Source: Aquificota bacterium
GTDB taxonomy: Bacteria > Aquificota > Aquificia > Aquificales > Aquificaceae
DNA length: 64,000 bases
Reading direction: 5' to 3'
NCBI GenBank assembly: GCA_030549905.1
Contig: JAUQQK010000009.1
Location: 1 to 64,000, forward strand
Numbering within the stretch: the stretch's first letter is position 1; each line of letters starts with the position of its first letter. The position numbers were made by a program, and so were the translations under genes. The notes beneath the pieces were generated by a model that made no database searches, was not told the origin of the DNA, and worked only from the letters and a program-made list of their open reading frames with translations. Positions 27,144 to 37,116 of the stretch are shown here, piece after piece.

Positions 27144-28502
27144 ATGGCTAAAAGGTTGCTGGTGCTAACAGCCGGCGAGCTCGTGCTTTCCTTTCTTATA
27201 GACGGAGATAAGCCCTACAGGGTTAGTGCGGAGAAGGCAGGCAGTCCGGTGCTTTTAGATAGCATATTCAAAGGTAAGGTAAAAAGGGCGGCAAAGGGGA
27301 TGGAGGGTGTTTTTGTGGATATAGGGCTTGAAAGGGACGCTTTTCTGCCATTAAAGGGGGAAAGCTACAGAACGGGTGAAAGTGTAATAGTACAGATGGT
27401 GAGAGAGCCAGAAGGTGATAAGGGGGCAAAGCTCAGCTCTAACATAAAGCTCGTTGGAAAGCACCTCATATACTTTCCCAAGGGCAGGGATGTAAAGTGC
27501 TCCAGTAAGGTGGAGCAGGAGCATAAGGAAAGGCTGTGTAGTATATTTGAGGGAGAGCTTTCGGAGGATGGCTTAATAATAAGGAGTTCTGCCTTAAAGG
27601 CTTCAGTGGAGGAGCTTAAAGAGGAGCTAAATAAACTGAGGGATTTATGGAAGAGGGTTGAAAGGAGGTTCAAGCTTGTCAAAAAGCCCCAAATCCTCTT
27701 GGAAGAATACCCGGCGTACATAAGGCTTATAAGGGACTACTGGAGCGACATGGAGGAGGTTGTCTGCGACAATCCCTTAATATGGCACCGCATTACAACC
27801 TTCTTAGAGGAATTTGAACCGAACCTTATAAAAAGAACCTTCTACCTTAAAGACCCGAGCCCCTATATACGCAGGTTTTCTGTGTATGAAACCATAAGAA
27901 GTTTATTCAGTAAAGTGGTGTGGCTAAAAGGCGGTGGGTTCATAGTGATAGAAGAGACGGAGGCCTTTACCGTTATAGATGTAAACAGCGGAGACCCAGT
28001 CGGCACATGCCATGAAGAGAACGCCCTAAAGACCAATTTAGAGGCTGTGGGGGAAATAGTTAAACATATAATGCTCAGAGATATAGGGGGTGTAATACTG
28101 ATAGATTTCATAGACATGAAGAAGCAAGATAACAGAAACCTTATAATAAACACAATGCTGTCAGCCTTTGGTGAAGAAGCCTGTAATGTGAATGTGTATG
28201 GCTTCACAAAGCTTGGCATTCTTGAAATGGTTAGGAAAAAAAGGGGAAGCAGTATTGTTAAACTGCTGTCAGAATCCTGTCCCACATGCAAAGGAAAAGG
28301 TTATGTAAAAAGCGGACAGCTTTTCATGTTTGAACTCGAAAAGGAGCTGTCAGAACACATGCATAAGAGCCTAACCCTTGAGATAAACCCCCTAAGGTCT
28401 AATTTGGCAAAAGGCCTTCTGGAAAAGCTTGGTTATAAAAATGTGCAAGTAAGAGAGACGCCAGAAAAGAATATAGACAGCTACAATATAAGCTATGCTT
28501 AG
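27144..28502 (+). CDS. rng: Ribonuclease E/G family
   Basis: FKGKVKRAAKGMEGVFVDIGLERDAFLPL; VIDVNSG; GVILIDFIDM; CPTCKGKG. Confidence 0.93.
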   Translation: MAKRLLVLTAGELVLSFLIDGDKPYRVSAEKAGSPVLLDSIFKGKVKRAAKGMEGVFVDIGLERDAFLPLKGESYRTGESVIVQMVREPEGDKGAKLSSNIKLVGKHLIYFPKGRDVKCSSKVEQEHKERLCSIFEGELSEDGLIIRSSALKASVEELKEELNKLRDLWKRVERRFKLVKKPQILLEEYPAYIRLIRDYWSDMEEVVCDNPLIWHRITTFLEEFEPNLIKRTFYLKDPSPYIRRFSVYETIRSLFSKVVWLKGGGFIVIEETEAFTVIDVNSGDPVGTCHEENALKTNLEAVGEIVKHIMLRDIGGVILIDFIDMKKQDNRNLIINTMLSAFGEEACNVNVYGFTKLGILEMVRKKRGSSIVKLLSESCPTCKGKGYVKSGQLFMFELEKELSEHMHKSLTLEINPLRSNLAKGLLEKLGYKNVQVRETPEKNIDSYNISYA

Positions 28503-29385
28503 AATAGTTTTTTTATTTATGTTATTGCTGGTTAGCTGTGCCAAGCTCACCGAAGAAAAGCGTGCAAAGCTGGCTCGTGAGCTTTATTCGGAGGGAATGG
28601 TTGCCTATTCAAGGAAAGACTATAAGGAGGCTATAGGCAAACTTTCAGAAGCTCTAAAATACCTTGAGAATTTAACACCGGAGGAGATAAAGTCCGCCAA
28701 ATACGCCATAGGAGAGAGCTATTACTTTAGAAAGGACTATATAAATGCAGTGGTTTATTTAGAGGATTATCTTTTTTATTATCCCGAAAGCCCAGAGGCG
28801 GAAAGGGTTTATTTTATGGTGGTAGATAGCTATATGAAGGTGGCTCCAGACGCTTATAGAGACCAGACCTACACCCTTAAAGCCATAGACAAGGCTAAGG
28901 ATTTTCTTAGCAGGTATCCAAACAGCCCGTACACGGATAGAGTGCTTGACCTTATTGACAAGGCACAGACAAAACTTGCAAAACATGAATATCTGATAGC
29001 CCGGTTTTATGAAGACTTTGGCTACTACTATTCAGCTTCCCTGCGATACAAAAACCTGTTGATTAATTACCCGGAGCAGGTTTCAGAGGTGGAGGTCCTA
29101 TATAGGTATATAAAATCCTTGCTTCTTGTCAAGGAACAGGCAAGAAGGCAGGAAGAAAAGTATTTAAAATGGATAAAGGAAGCAGAAGCTGAGCTAAGAA
29201 AGGCTCAATCGGAGGAAGACAGAAAAGCAATCAAGAAGAGGATAGACTTTTTAAAGTCCGAGATAGAAAGATGGAAGAAGCTGGCAGAGGAGAGCAGGAA
29301 GGAGGGAATAAAACAGCTTGAAAGGTATAAAGAGGTCTTTGGCGAAAATAGCTATTACAGAGAGCTTAAAAAGTATGCAGGATAA
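28495..29385 (+). CDS. TPR-repeat outer-membrane-type lipoprotein (BamD-like)
   Basis: Lipobox LLLVSCAK; TPR-like repeats with DYINAVVYLEDYLFYYPESPEAER. Confidence 0.7.
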   Translation: MLRIVFLFMLLLVSCAKLTEEKRAKLARELYSEGMVAYSRKDYKEAIGKLSEALKYLENLTPEEIKSAKYAIGESYYFRKDYINAVVYLEDYLFYYPESPEAERVYFMVVDSYMKVAPDAYRDQTYTLKAIDKAKDFLSRYPNSPYTDRVLDLIDKAQTKLAKHEYLIARFYEDFGYYYSASLRYKNLLINYPEQVSEVEVLYRYIKSLLLVKEQARRQEEKYLKWIKEAEAELRKAQSEEDRKAIKKRIDFLKSEIERWKKLAEESRKEGIKQLERYKEVFGENSYYRELKKYAG

Positions 29386-29716
29386 GAGGGAAATCCTTAA
29401 AACTATAAAGGAACTTCTTGATGGCAAGAAGGCGGAAAACATAGTCATACTTGATGTTTCAAAACACACAAACATAGCGGACTACTTTGTTATAGCTACA
29501 GCAAACTCATCAATCCATGCCAAGGCTCTAACAGACTATCTTGTAGAGGAGCTTGAAAAGAGAGGTATAAAGCCTGACCATCTGGAGGGTGTGGAAGGTG
29601 GTGGCTGGATTCTAATAGACCTTATTGATATAATAGTTCATATATTCTTACGGGAGTGGAGAGAGTATTATGACCTTGAATGGCTATACTCAAGTGCTGA
29701 GAGGGTAGATGTATGA
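29375..29716 (+). CDS. rsfS: Ribosome silencing factor RsfS
   Basis: AENIVILDVSKHTNIADYFVIATANSSIHAKAL...GWILIDLIDIIVHIFLREWREYYDLEWLY. Confidence 0.93.
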   Translation: MQDKREILKTIKELLDGKKAENIVILDVSKHTNIADYFVIATANSSIHAKALTDYLVEELEKRGIKPDHLEGVEGGGWILIDLIDIIVHIFLREWREYYDLEWLYSSAERVDV

Positions 29717-30822
29717 TGTTGTTAAAGGTGCTTTTATTTCTTTTCCTTATAGTTCTCTTTCTCCTTTTCATAGCTCAGAACGCTGGATATGTGGATGTAA
29801 GCCTTTTCCACATAAAATACAGCGTCCCCCTCTTTGTGCTACTCTTACTTTCCTTTACCTTGGGCTTTATATTTCCTTCCATATACTTCCTCCTGAGGGA
29901 GGCAGTCATTAGAAGGCAATTGCATAGGCTAAAGAGGGGGCTTGCTGAATTCTCCGCAGGCTATCTGAATAGGGCGGAGAGAGAACTAAAAGCCTCCGAT
30001 GGAGGAGACACCCTCTTAGCCTTTATATACCATACGCAAAGGCGTCTGGAAGAGCTTAGGAATATAAAAGGTCCCTCCTTAGCCTTGAGCGGACATATTC
30101 TTATGAAGGAAGGCAAAAGGGAAGAGGCAAAGGAGCTTTTAGAAAAAGCCCTGTCTGAAGACACGGAGAACCTCAACGCTCTCAAAGGGCTTAGAGACTA
30201 TTATGCCCTTAAGGGCGACTGGAACAAGGCTCTTGAGTATCAGGAGCGTGTGCTTGACCTGTGCGAAAGGTGGGAAAAGGAAGAAGAAAAAAGGATAAAG
30301 GCGGAGATATTCGGCAAGCTATACGAAGAAAGTGGTGAAGACAAGTGGATAGAGAAGGCTTTAGACTTGCAGAAAACACCATACCTTCACGCCTTATACC
30401 TCAAGCATCTCCTCAGTTCAGACAAAGAAAAGGATGCGAGAAAACATTGGGAAAAGATAGTCTCATCGGGCTACCAGGAGGAAGTCTTATGGTGTTTGAT
30501 GGAAGAGGAGCAGGTCCTTATGAAGATGCTAAATTTTATAGAACAAAGGGTGGAAACCATAGAACCTGATACGCTGGCAAGCTTTTATATGAGGCTAAAC
30601 CTCTTCAGCAAGGCTAAGGAGTTAGAAGATAAGGTTTCTGCACCTGTTAAAGCCATGCTATACGCTTATATGTCTCATAAGGAACAGGATAAGCTCTGCC
30701 TCAATAGCCTGAGGGAACTTTATAAGCCTTTTGCCTGTTCCTGTGAGAAGGATTATAATAGGTATGAGCCTATATGCGAAAGCTGTTTGAAATGGGGAGA
30801 AATCAAGTTAAGGAGGGTATAA
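29713..30822 (+). CDS. LapA (DUF1049)-LapB fusion: membrane anchor, TPR region and C-terminal rubredoxin-like metal-binding domain
   Basis: N-term IAQNAGYVDVSLFHIKYSVPLFVLLLLSFTLGFIF; TPR region; C-term FACSCEKDYNRYEPICESCLKWGEIKLRRV. Confidence 0.82.
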   Translation: MMLLKVLLFLFLIVLFLLFIAQNAGYVDVSLFHIKYSVPLFVLLLLSFTLGFIFPSIYFLLREAVIRRQLHRLKRGLAEFSAGYLNRAERELKASDGGDTLLAFIYHTQRRLEELRNIKGPSLALSGHILMKEGKREEAKELLEKALSEDTENLNALKGLRDYYALKGDWNKALEYQERVLDLCERWEKEEEKRIKAEIFGKLYEESGEDKWIEKALDLQKTPYLHALYLKHLLSSDKEKDARKHWEKIVSSGYQEEVLWCLMEEEQVLMKMLNFIEQRVETIEPDTLASFYMRLNLFSKAKELEDKVSAPVKAMLYAYMSHKEQDKLCLNSLRELYKPFACSCEKDYNRYEPICESCLKWGEIKLRRV

Positions 30823-30823
30823 A

Positions 30824-31396
30824 ATGCTGGTGGATTTTGAAAGATGTATAGTGAGGCTTAAGGTGGTTTATTATGGCATAGCTCAATCCGGCAAAACCAC
30901 AAACCTTGAAAAGCTGTCAGAGTTTGAGGGATTAGGGCTTACTAAGATAGATACAAAAGAGGAGAGAACCCTCGTTTTTGACTTTGCCACAAAAAAGGTT
31001 AAGGTGGGGGACCTAACCCTATCCTTTGCCCTCTATACCATACCCGGTCAAGATATCTACAGGGATATCAGACTAACGGTCCTGAGGGGCGTGGATGGGG
31101 TGGTTTTTGTGGTGGATGCTCAAAGGGAAAAGCTGGAGGAAAACATAAACTTTTATTCACTGCTTAAGGCGGACCTTATGAGACTGGGTAAAGACTGGAG
31201 AGAAGTTCCAACTGTTCTGCAATACAACAAAATGGACCTGCCCAATGTTATGGATTATAAGGAGCTTGAGTACAGGTTTAATGTGGATAAACTGCCTTCT
31301 GTGTGTGCAAGTGCCATAAAGGGTGAAGGCGTAGTGGAGACCTTTAAACTTTTGGAGGACTACCTTGTTTCAAGAGTTGAAAGGTTGTTATCATGA
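30824..31396 (+). CDS. MglA-like Ras-superfamily small GTPase
   Basis: VYYGIAQSGKTTNLEKL, YTIPGQDIYRDIRLTVLRGVDGVVFVVDAQ, LQYNKMDLP. Confidence 0.92.
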   Translation: MLVDFERCIVRLKVVYYGIAQSGKTTNLEKLSEFEGLGLTKIDTKEERTLVFDFATKKVKVGDLTLSFALYTIPGQDIYRDIRLTVLRGVDGVVFVVDAQREKLEENINFYSLLKADLMRLGKDWREVPTVLQYNKMDLPNVMDYKELEYRFNVDKLPSVCASAIKGEGVVETFKLLEDYLVSRVERLLS

Positions 31397-32802
31397 TATC
31401 GGGCTATCTTAAATCCCAGCAAGACTTAGTAGACCTTTTAAACGGATACCTTTTTAGTAAAGTGGGGGTTCTTGAGCTTTTCTTGGGTGCCAACCTTGTT
31501 TCCATGTATGTGGAAAGGGGGTTTATAAAGGGCTTTAAGCTGGTAGGAGATGAAAGGTTAAAAGTGGACCCCAAGAATAGACGTTCCGCACTCATGTACC
31601 ATCTGTGTGAGTTTATGGACCATCCGGAGGCTTTCTTTACTTTTAGAGAAGGAAAGGGTGAGGACCTTTTAGAGTTAAAAGAGCCCATGGGTGTAGATGA
31701 GCTGGTTTTACAACTGCAACTGGTACATGGAGAGCTTAAGGGACTTCTGGATAAGGTCATAACTCCCTATGCGGTCGTGAAGGTTATTAAAAGCTTTGAG
31801 GGACAGAGCCTCTATGATGGTGCAAGTGTATATGAAATAATTGTAAACTCTGAAAGAAACATAGTGGAAGAGATTAGAAGGCTAAAAACCTTGTTTGCAG
31901 ATGGAAGCTTAGATATAAACCAGTTCTATAACCCGGAAGTCTTCAAGGACGAGGTGAGCGTCGAATACGTTATGAAGGACATAGACATCAACAAAATAAG
32001 CCTTTCCACCTTTTTGGAAAACTTCCAGCTAAGTAAATTCACGGGTGTTGTAGTTTTCTTTGGTGCGGATTTTGAATATGAGCTGTATTATAAAAAGGGT
32101 AAGCTCGTATCCATCCATCCATGCAGTGCGGAGCTTTTTGATTTTATATTAAGTCCCTATCCCGGTACTAAGGTCAATGTTATAAGTCTGGGAAGTAAGG
32201 TTCTTGACCTTTTGGCTCTAAGACATTCTGAAAATAAGGCAATGCAAGCCCTTTCCGGCTCTTTTATTGAGCTCGGAAAAGTGCTTATGGGAATGAACCT
32301 TGAGAAGAAGACGGGGCTGATAACTGTATATCCCGACGGCTACAGGATGCATATATTATACAGAGATGGACTTATGGTTGGGGTAATAGAGGAAAAGGCT
32401 GGTGATTTCAAAAAGGTTGCAAGGTTCCATTTTGATAAAGCCAAGTGGCTCGATTTGACCTTTTACAGGTCTGTAGAGAACATCAAAAACGTGGTATATT
32501 TGTTTTTGATAAATGTTATTCACAGTATAATACTAAGAAATGCTGCACACTTACAGCAGAGCATTATGTTTCACTTAGCCTCATCAGATACGCTAAAATA
32601 TCATGAAGGCAGTATTGTGTATAGAAAAGAGGCAGTTGATGAAGAAGAAGTTGCTAATTTCCTTCAGTTTTTACTGGATATGAGTTATACTGCTCTTGGT
32701 CAGGAAAGGTTTGAGCAGGAACTTGAAACCGTCTTGGAGCCCTACAAAGAAATAATAAAATTGCTAAACATTGAGGAATATCTTAGGTTTTCCACCGCAT
32801 GA
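31393..32802 (+). CDS. Uncharacterised protein with repeated PATAN/DUF4388-like segments
   Basis: LSTFLENFQLSKFTGVVVFFGADFEYELYYKKGKLVSIHP and ELGKVLMGMNLEKKTGLITVYPDGYRMHILYRDGLMVGVIEE; start overlaps the MglA stop. Confidence 0.65.
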   Translation: MISGYLKSQQDLVDLLNGYLFSKVGVLELFLGANLVSMYVERGFIKGFKLVGDERLKVDPKNRRSALMYHLCEFMDHPEAFFTFREGKGEDLLELKEPMGVDELVLQLQLVHGELKGLLDKVITPYAVVKVIKSFEGQSLYDGASVYEIIVNSERNIVEEIRRLKTLFADGSLDINQFYNPEVFKDEVSVEYVMKDIDINKISLSTFLENFQLSKFTGVVVFFGADFEYELYYKKGKLVSIHPCSAELFDFILSPYPGTKVNVISLGSKVLDLLALRHSENKAMQALSGSFIELGKVLMGMNLEKKTGLITVYPDGYRMHILYRDGLMVGVIEEKAGDFKKVARFHFDKAKWLDLTFYRSVENIKNVVYLFLINVIHSIILRNAAHLQQSIMFHLASSDTLKYHEGSIVYRKEAVDEEEVANFLQFLLDMSYTALGQERFEQELETVLEPYKEIIKLLNIEEYLRFSTA

Positions 32803-33479
32803 AGGTGCTTCTTGTAGAGGATGACCAGGCACTGGGTCAAATGTTGAAGGACTGGCTTGTCCATGAGGGCTTTGAGGTAGAATGGGTAAAGGATGGCTTT
32901 AATGCAGTAAAAAGGGCTTTGGAGGGAGACTATGACCTTATACTTCTTGACTTAATGCTTCCTAAGATGGATGGGCTCAAGGTTTGTAAAACCATAAGGG
33001 AAAGGAAGGATATGCCCGTTATAATGCTTACTGCCAAGACGCAGATAGAGGATAAGGTGGAGGGCTTGTCTGCTGGGGCGGATGACTACATAACAAAACC
33101 TTTCTCCTTTAACGAGTTAATGGCTAGAATTAGAGCTGTCCTCAGGAGGTATAGAAGGGAGGGAAAGGATGTGCTAAGGATAGGAGGACTTGAGCTAAGG
33201 TTTAGGTCCAGGGAGGTGATATACAGGGGTCAGAAAGTGCATACCACTCAAAGAGAGTTTGAGCTTTTAAAACTGCTTGCAAGCAGGGCAGGAGAGGCTG
33301 TAAGCAGGGAAGAGATATATTCAAAAATATGGGGCTATTCTCACGAGGAGGGTTCAAACATTGTAGATGTTTATGTAAAAAACCTCAGAGACAAGCTGGG
33401 AGACAAAGAACACAAAATTATAAAAACTGTTAGAGGATACGGCTATATGCTGAGCTTTGAAGATGTCAATCAGGCTTAA
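32799..33479 (+). CDS. OmpR-family response regulator
   Basis: KVLLVEDDQALGQML, LILLDLMLPKMDGL, KPFSFNELMAR; winged-helix C-terminus. Confidence 0.95.
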   Translation: MKVLLVEDDQALGQMLKDWLVHEGFEVEWVKDGFNAVKRALEGDYDLILLDLMLPKMDGLKVCKTIRERKDMPVIMLTAKTQIEDKVEGLSAGADDYITKPFSFNELMARIRAVLRRYRREGKDVLRIGGLELRFRSREVIYRGQKVHTTQREFELLKLLASRAGEAVSREEIYSKIWGYSHEEGSNIVDVYVKNLRDKLGDKEHKIIKTVRGYGYMLSFEDVNQA

Positions 33480-34776
33480 AATACTTCTTCTCTTTTTGAG
33501 CCTGTATGTGGGTAGCCTTTTGATTTTTACCCTATTTGTCCTGCTAACTGTTCGTTATACCCTTTATGACTACACACTTAATTACATGCAGTATCAGGTA
33601 GAGCCGCTGATGGATTTTTACAAAACTTATTACAAAAATCCTAATTACTATGCAAGACTTTTGGCGGAAGATGCTGTATCCAGAGATATGGCAGTTTTAT
33701 TGATTGATAAGAGAGGCAGGCTCGTAAGCGTTGAGAGTTTTTTGGAGGGTGATATGCCAGAGGTGAAGGAAGAAGATATAAAGAAAATGCTTAGCTCCAA
33801 AAGAGGGGTAGGTGAACGGTATGCATACCTTGTTAAGCAGGTAGGCGACTTTAAGCTTATATTCCTTGGAAAGCTTGACAGGGTTAGTCTTGTGGAAAGG
33901 AGGATAATATTTTTCGTAAGCCTTCTTTCTATTGCCCTAACTGTTGCTTCTTCCCTTATGGCTGTTTTCTTAGTGCGGAAGCTTCTATCACCCCTTTCTC
34001 ACCTTACGGAGCTTTCCAGACGCATATCAAAGGGAGAGCTTGATGTTAAGGTGGAAAAAAGTGGAAGAAGAGATGAGTTTGGACTATTAGAGGAAGCCTA
34101 TGCGGATATGGTGGAAAGGCTAAAGGGTATAATACTGTGGCAGAGGGAGTTTATAAGAAACATAACCCACGCCCTGAAGACCCCCCTTGCCTACATAAGA
34201 GGACAGGCGGAGCTTCTGCAGATGGGTATATACAAGGAGGAAAACCTTCGGGAGATATACAGGAGCATTTTGCTTCAGTCTGAAAAGATGGAAAGGCTTA
34301 TCACACAGCTTATAACCATGATGAGGTTGGAGTCTCAAATGCCTCTCAAGCGGGAAAGGTTTGGCGTAAATCAGCTATTTGCTGAGCTGGAGGAGGAGTA
34401 TGAGTTTATGAAGAAAGACAGAAATTTTAAGGTGCATTATCTGGAGGAAGATATGGAGCTTGAGGGTGATAAGGAGTATATAAAGATGGCTCTTAGAAAC
34501 CTCTTGGAAAATGCCTACAAATACACGGAGGCGGGTGGAAGGATAAGGCTCTATTACAAGGATGGATGTCTTGTGGTGGAGGATAGTGGTATAGGTATGG
34601 AACACCCCGAGAGGGCTGGAGAGGTTTTCTACAGGGAAGAAACGGGCAGGGAAGGCTCCGGGCTTGGTCTGTCCATAGTAAAGCTGGTGGCTCAAAGAAG
34701 CCATATGGAGATGAAGGTGGAAAGCAAGAAGGGGAAAGGCACGAGGGTCAGCCTGTGTTATAATTTAAAATCATGA
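33463..34776 (+). CDS. Sensor histidine kinase (HAMP)
   Basis: EFIRNITHALKTPLAYIRGQAELL; NLLENAYKYTEAGG; GSGLGLSIVKLV; ATG 33463 or TTG 33457. Confidence 0.93.
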   Translation: MSIRLKILLLFLSLYVGSLLIFTLFVLLTVRYTLYDYTLNYMQYQVEPLMDFYKTYYKNPNYYARLLAEDAVSRDMAVLLIDKRGRLVSVESFLEGDMPEVKEEDIKKMLSSKRGVGERYAYLVKQVGDFKLIFLGKLDRVSLVERRIIFFVSLLSIALTVASSLMAVFLVRKLLSPLSHLTELSRRISKGELDVKVEKSGRRDEFGLLEEAYADMVERLKGIILWQREFIRNITHALKTPLAYIRGQAELLQMGIYKEENLREIYRSILLQSEKMERLITQLITMMRLESQMPLKRERFGVNQLFAELEEEYEFMKKDRNFKVHYLEEDMELEGDKEYIKMALRNLLENAYKYTEAGGRIRLYYKDGCLVVEDSGIGMEHPERAGEVFYREETGREGSGLGLSIVKLVAQRSHMEMKVESKKGKGTRVSLCYNLKS

Positions 34777-35357
34777 GAAAATTAACTTTTCTTATAACGC
34801 TTTTTCTTCTCCTTCTTTCCTGCCAGAAGAAGCACGAGTTTTACGGACATCTTTTTGACCAGCCCGCTTATGATTTTCAGCTCACAGACCACAATGGCAG
34901 AAGGGTAAGGCTATCTGACTATACAAAAGAGGGCAAGGTGGTCCTTTTGTTCTTTGGCTACACGCACTGTCCGGATGTATGTCCTATGGCTTTGGAGACC
35001 ATGGCTAAGGTAATCAAGGCGCTAAAACCAGAGGAGGCAAGCAGGGTGCAGGTTTTGTTTATTAGCGTGGACCCAGAAAGGGATACATTGGAGGTTCTAA
35101 AGGGCTACGTGCCTTACTTTTATCCCACCTTTATAGGTCTTACAGGCTCTGAGGAAGAGATAAGAAGGGTGGCAAAGGAATATAAGGCTTATTACAGGAA
35201 GGTGGAGGGCGAGTCCGCAGGCGGATATCTTATAGACCACACAGCCACCATATACCTTATAACGCCCGACATGAAGATAAAGCTTCTCTACACACCATCA
35301 AAGCAGGAGCCAGAAAAGATGGCGGAGGATATAAGATTCCTGCTCAGGAGCTTATAA
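34773..35357 (+). CDS. SCO1/SenC-family copper chaperone lipoprotein
   Basis: Lipobox LLLLSC; GYTHCPDVCPMALETM; DHTATIYLI. Confidence 0.93.
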   Translation: MRKLTFLITLFLLLLSCQKKHEFYGHLFDQPAYDFQLTDHNGRRVRLSDYTKEGKVVLLFFGYTHCPDVCPMALETMAKVIKALKPEEASRVQVLFISVDPERDTLEVLKGYVPYFYPTFIGLTGSEEEIRRVAKEYKAYYRKVEGESAGGYLIDHTATIYLITPDMKIKLLYTPSKQEPEKMAEDIRFLLRSL

Positions 35358-35386
35358 GGGAAGTCTTTGAAAGAAACGGTTTTAAG

Positions 35387-35938
35387 TTGTCTCAGGAGCA
35401 GATAAAAGCCTTTTCTGTGTATCTTGAAGAGCTTAAAAGGTGGAACAGGGTCCATAACCTTACAGCCATAAGGGAAGACAGGGATATAATCATAAGGCAC
35501 TTTCTGGATTCTATTAGCCTTAGCCTGTGCTTTGAAGAAAAGGGGTTAAGAGTTGAAGAGCTTACCTTCTGCGATGTGGGTTCTGGTGCCGGCTTTCCCG
35601 GCGTGCCCCTCAGGATATACTACGGAGAGACCTTTAAGCTAACCCTTGTGGAGTCTGTTTCAAAAAAGTGTGCCTTCTTAGAACACATAAAGGTCAGGCT
35701 TGGGCTCAATTACAGAGTGCTTTGCAAGAGGGCTGAAGAAGTAGAAGAGAGGTTTCATGTGGTTTTTTGCAGGGCTTTGGGTTCTCTTGAGGATATTCTT
35801 CCCCTTTTAGAAAGGCTTTCCAGTAAATACGTTTTTGTGATGAAGGGAAGGGAGCCGGTGGAGGGTTATGAATACTGCAAGGTGAGCCTTCTGGACATAA
35901 AAGAGAGCTATATCCTTTTTCTTGCAAAGAACAGATAG
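35387..35938 (+). CDS. rsmG: 16S rRNA (guanine527-N7)-methyltransferase
   Basis: YLEELKRWNRVHNLTAIRE...IRHFLDSI...DVGSGAGFPGVPL; TTG start. Confidence 0.93.
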   Translation: MSQEQIKAFSVYLEELKRWNRVHNLTAIREDRDIIIRHFLDSISLSLCFEEKGLRVEELTFCDVGSGAGFPGVPLRIYYGETFKLTLVESVSKKCAFLEHIKVRLGLNYRVLCKRAEEVEERFHVVFCRALGSLEDILPLLERLSSKYVFVMKGREPVEGYEYCKVSLLDIKESYILFLAKNR

Positions 35939-36648
35939 CCTGTATGCCCTATCATAAGGTCCTGAGGTCTGAGCCTTTCTGGGTTTGTCTTATAGCTCCT
36001 GTGTAAGGTCTCTACCACTTCATGAGCACAGAAAAGCTCCTGAGTTGCCCTGAGCATGGAAACCACCTGATTGGTAGTGGGCAGTATGCTTGCAAGAACA
36101 CCGCCCGGCTTTAGAGCCTTCCATACCTTTTCCACAAACCTTTCCGGCTCTTTCACATCCACAAAGGCACAATCAAAGAAGTTTTCCTCCACCTGAGCTT
36201 CAGAAAAGTCCTGCAGGCTTATCTTCACATTACCACATAGATTGAACCTCTCCCAGTTCTTCATTGCCAGATGATAAAAATCCTCCCTTACTTCATACAC
36301 CCACACCTCCCCAGCAAGCTGAGAGAAAACGGCAGTGCTTGCCCCGCTACCAACGCCAAACTCAAGCAGTTTCTTTTCCTTGGAAAGTCCCAGCTTGAAA
36401 GCCACATAAAAGCTGTCCTTTGGATAGACTATCTGCGTCTTTCGTTTAAAACCAAGAAGTATAATATCCTCTAGGGTAGGCTCTAACAGGTAAAAACCCT
36501 TCACCTCCTCTCCAGCCCTTCTACCTTCTATGTCTTCAAACTTAACCACCTGCTTGCCCACATTTAGGCTGAAGTTCCTGTCCAGTTTTCTAAGATATCT
36601 TTTATCCTCATAAACTAATAGAACCCAGTCTCCTTCCTTAAAGCTCAT
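35908..36648 (-). CDS. trmI: tRNA (adenine-N1)-methyltransferase, TrmI-like
   Basis: PKDSFYVAFKLGLSKEKKLLEFGVGSGASTAVFSQL. Confidence 0.85.
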   Translation of the reverse strand: MSFKEGDWVLLVYEDKRYLRKLDRNFSLNVGKQVVKFEDIEGRRAGEEVKGFYLLEPTLEDIILLGFKRKTQIVYPKDSFYVAFKLGLSKEKKLLEFGVGSGASTAVFSQLAGEVWVYEVREDFYHLAMKNWERFNLCGNVKISLQDFSEAQVEENFFDCAFVDVKEPERFVEKVWKALKPGGVLASILPTTNQVVSMLRATQELFCAHEVVETLHRSYKTNPERLRPQDLMIGHTGYLFFARKRI

Positions 36649-37091
36649 CTCAGCTCCAGTATGGCTCTTCCAAGATTGTAAGAGGACATGGAATACTTAA
36701 GAGCATATTCATAGTCTCCAAAGCGGTAGTTTTCTTTTGCCACATGGTAGAAAAGGAACTGGTAGGCATATAGTGTTGGTTGTTGTTTTGAATATCTTTT
36801 AGTTTCATTGAGTAGCAGGGAAGCCCTTCTTAGCCTCTTGCTTGCCACCACCCTGTCCTTACCCAGGGGTTCAGGAAACTTTATGTTTTCAAGGGCTTGC
36901 AGCACCTTATCCGCTGACCGCATGGCTTTGAGGTCTCCCGTAGAGCAGGCTTTTTCTGTAAGGCTTTCTGCTACCTGAAGAAGCTCCTCATATATGGGTT
37001 CCTCCTTTATAGCCATCAGTCTAACCCTCAAAAGGGGGCAGTCCAGAGCGTAGGCATTTATAAAGGATATAAAAAGCAATAGCAAAACCAC
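36645..37091 (-). CDS. Hypothetical secreted helical protein
   Basis: Signal peptide-like N-terminus; couples to trmI by overlapping stop/start. Confidence 0.6.
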   Translation of the reverse strand: MVLLLLFISFINAYALDCPLLRVRLMAIKEEPIYEELLQVAESLTEKACSTGDLKAMRSADKVLQALENIKFPEPLGKDRVVASKRLRRASLLLNETKRYSKQQPTLYAYQFLFYHVAKENYRFGDYEYALKYSMSSYNLGRAILELR

Positions 37092-37116
37092 GCTATAAGA
37101 TTATAATCAAATACCT

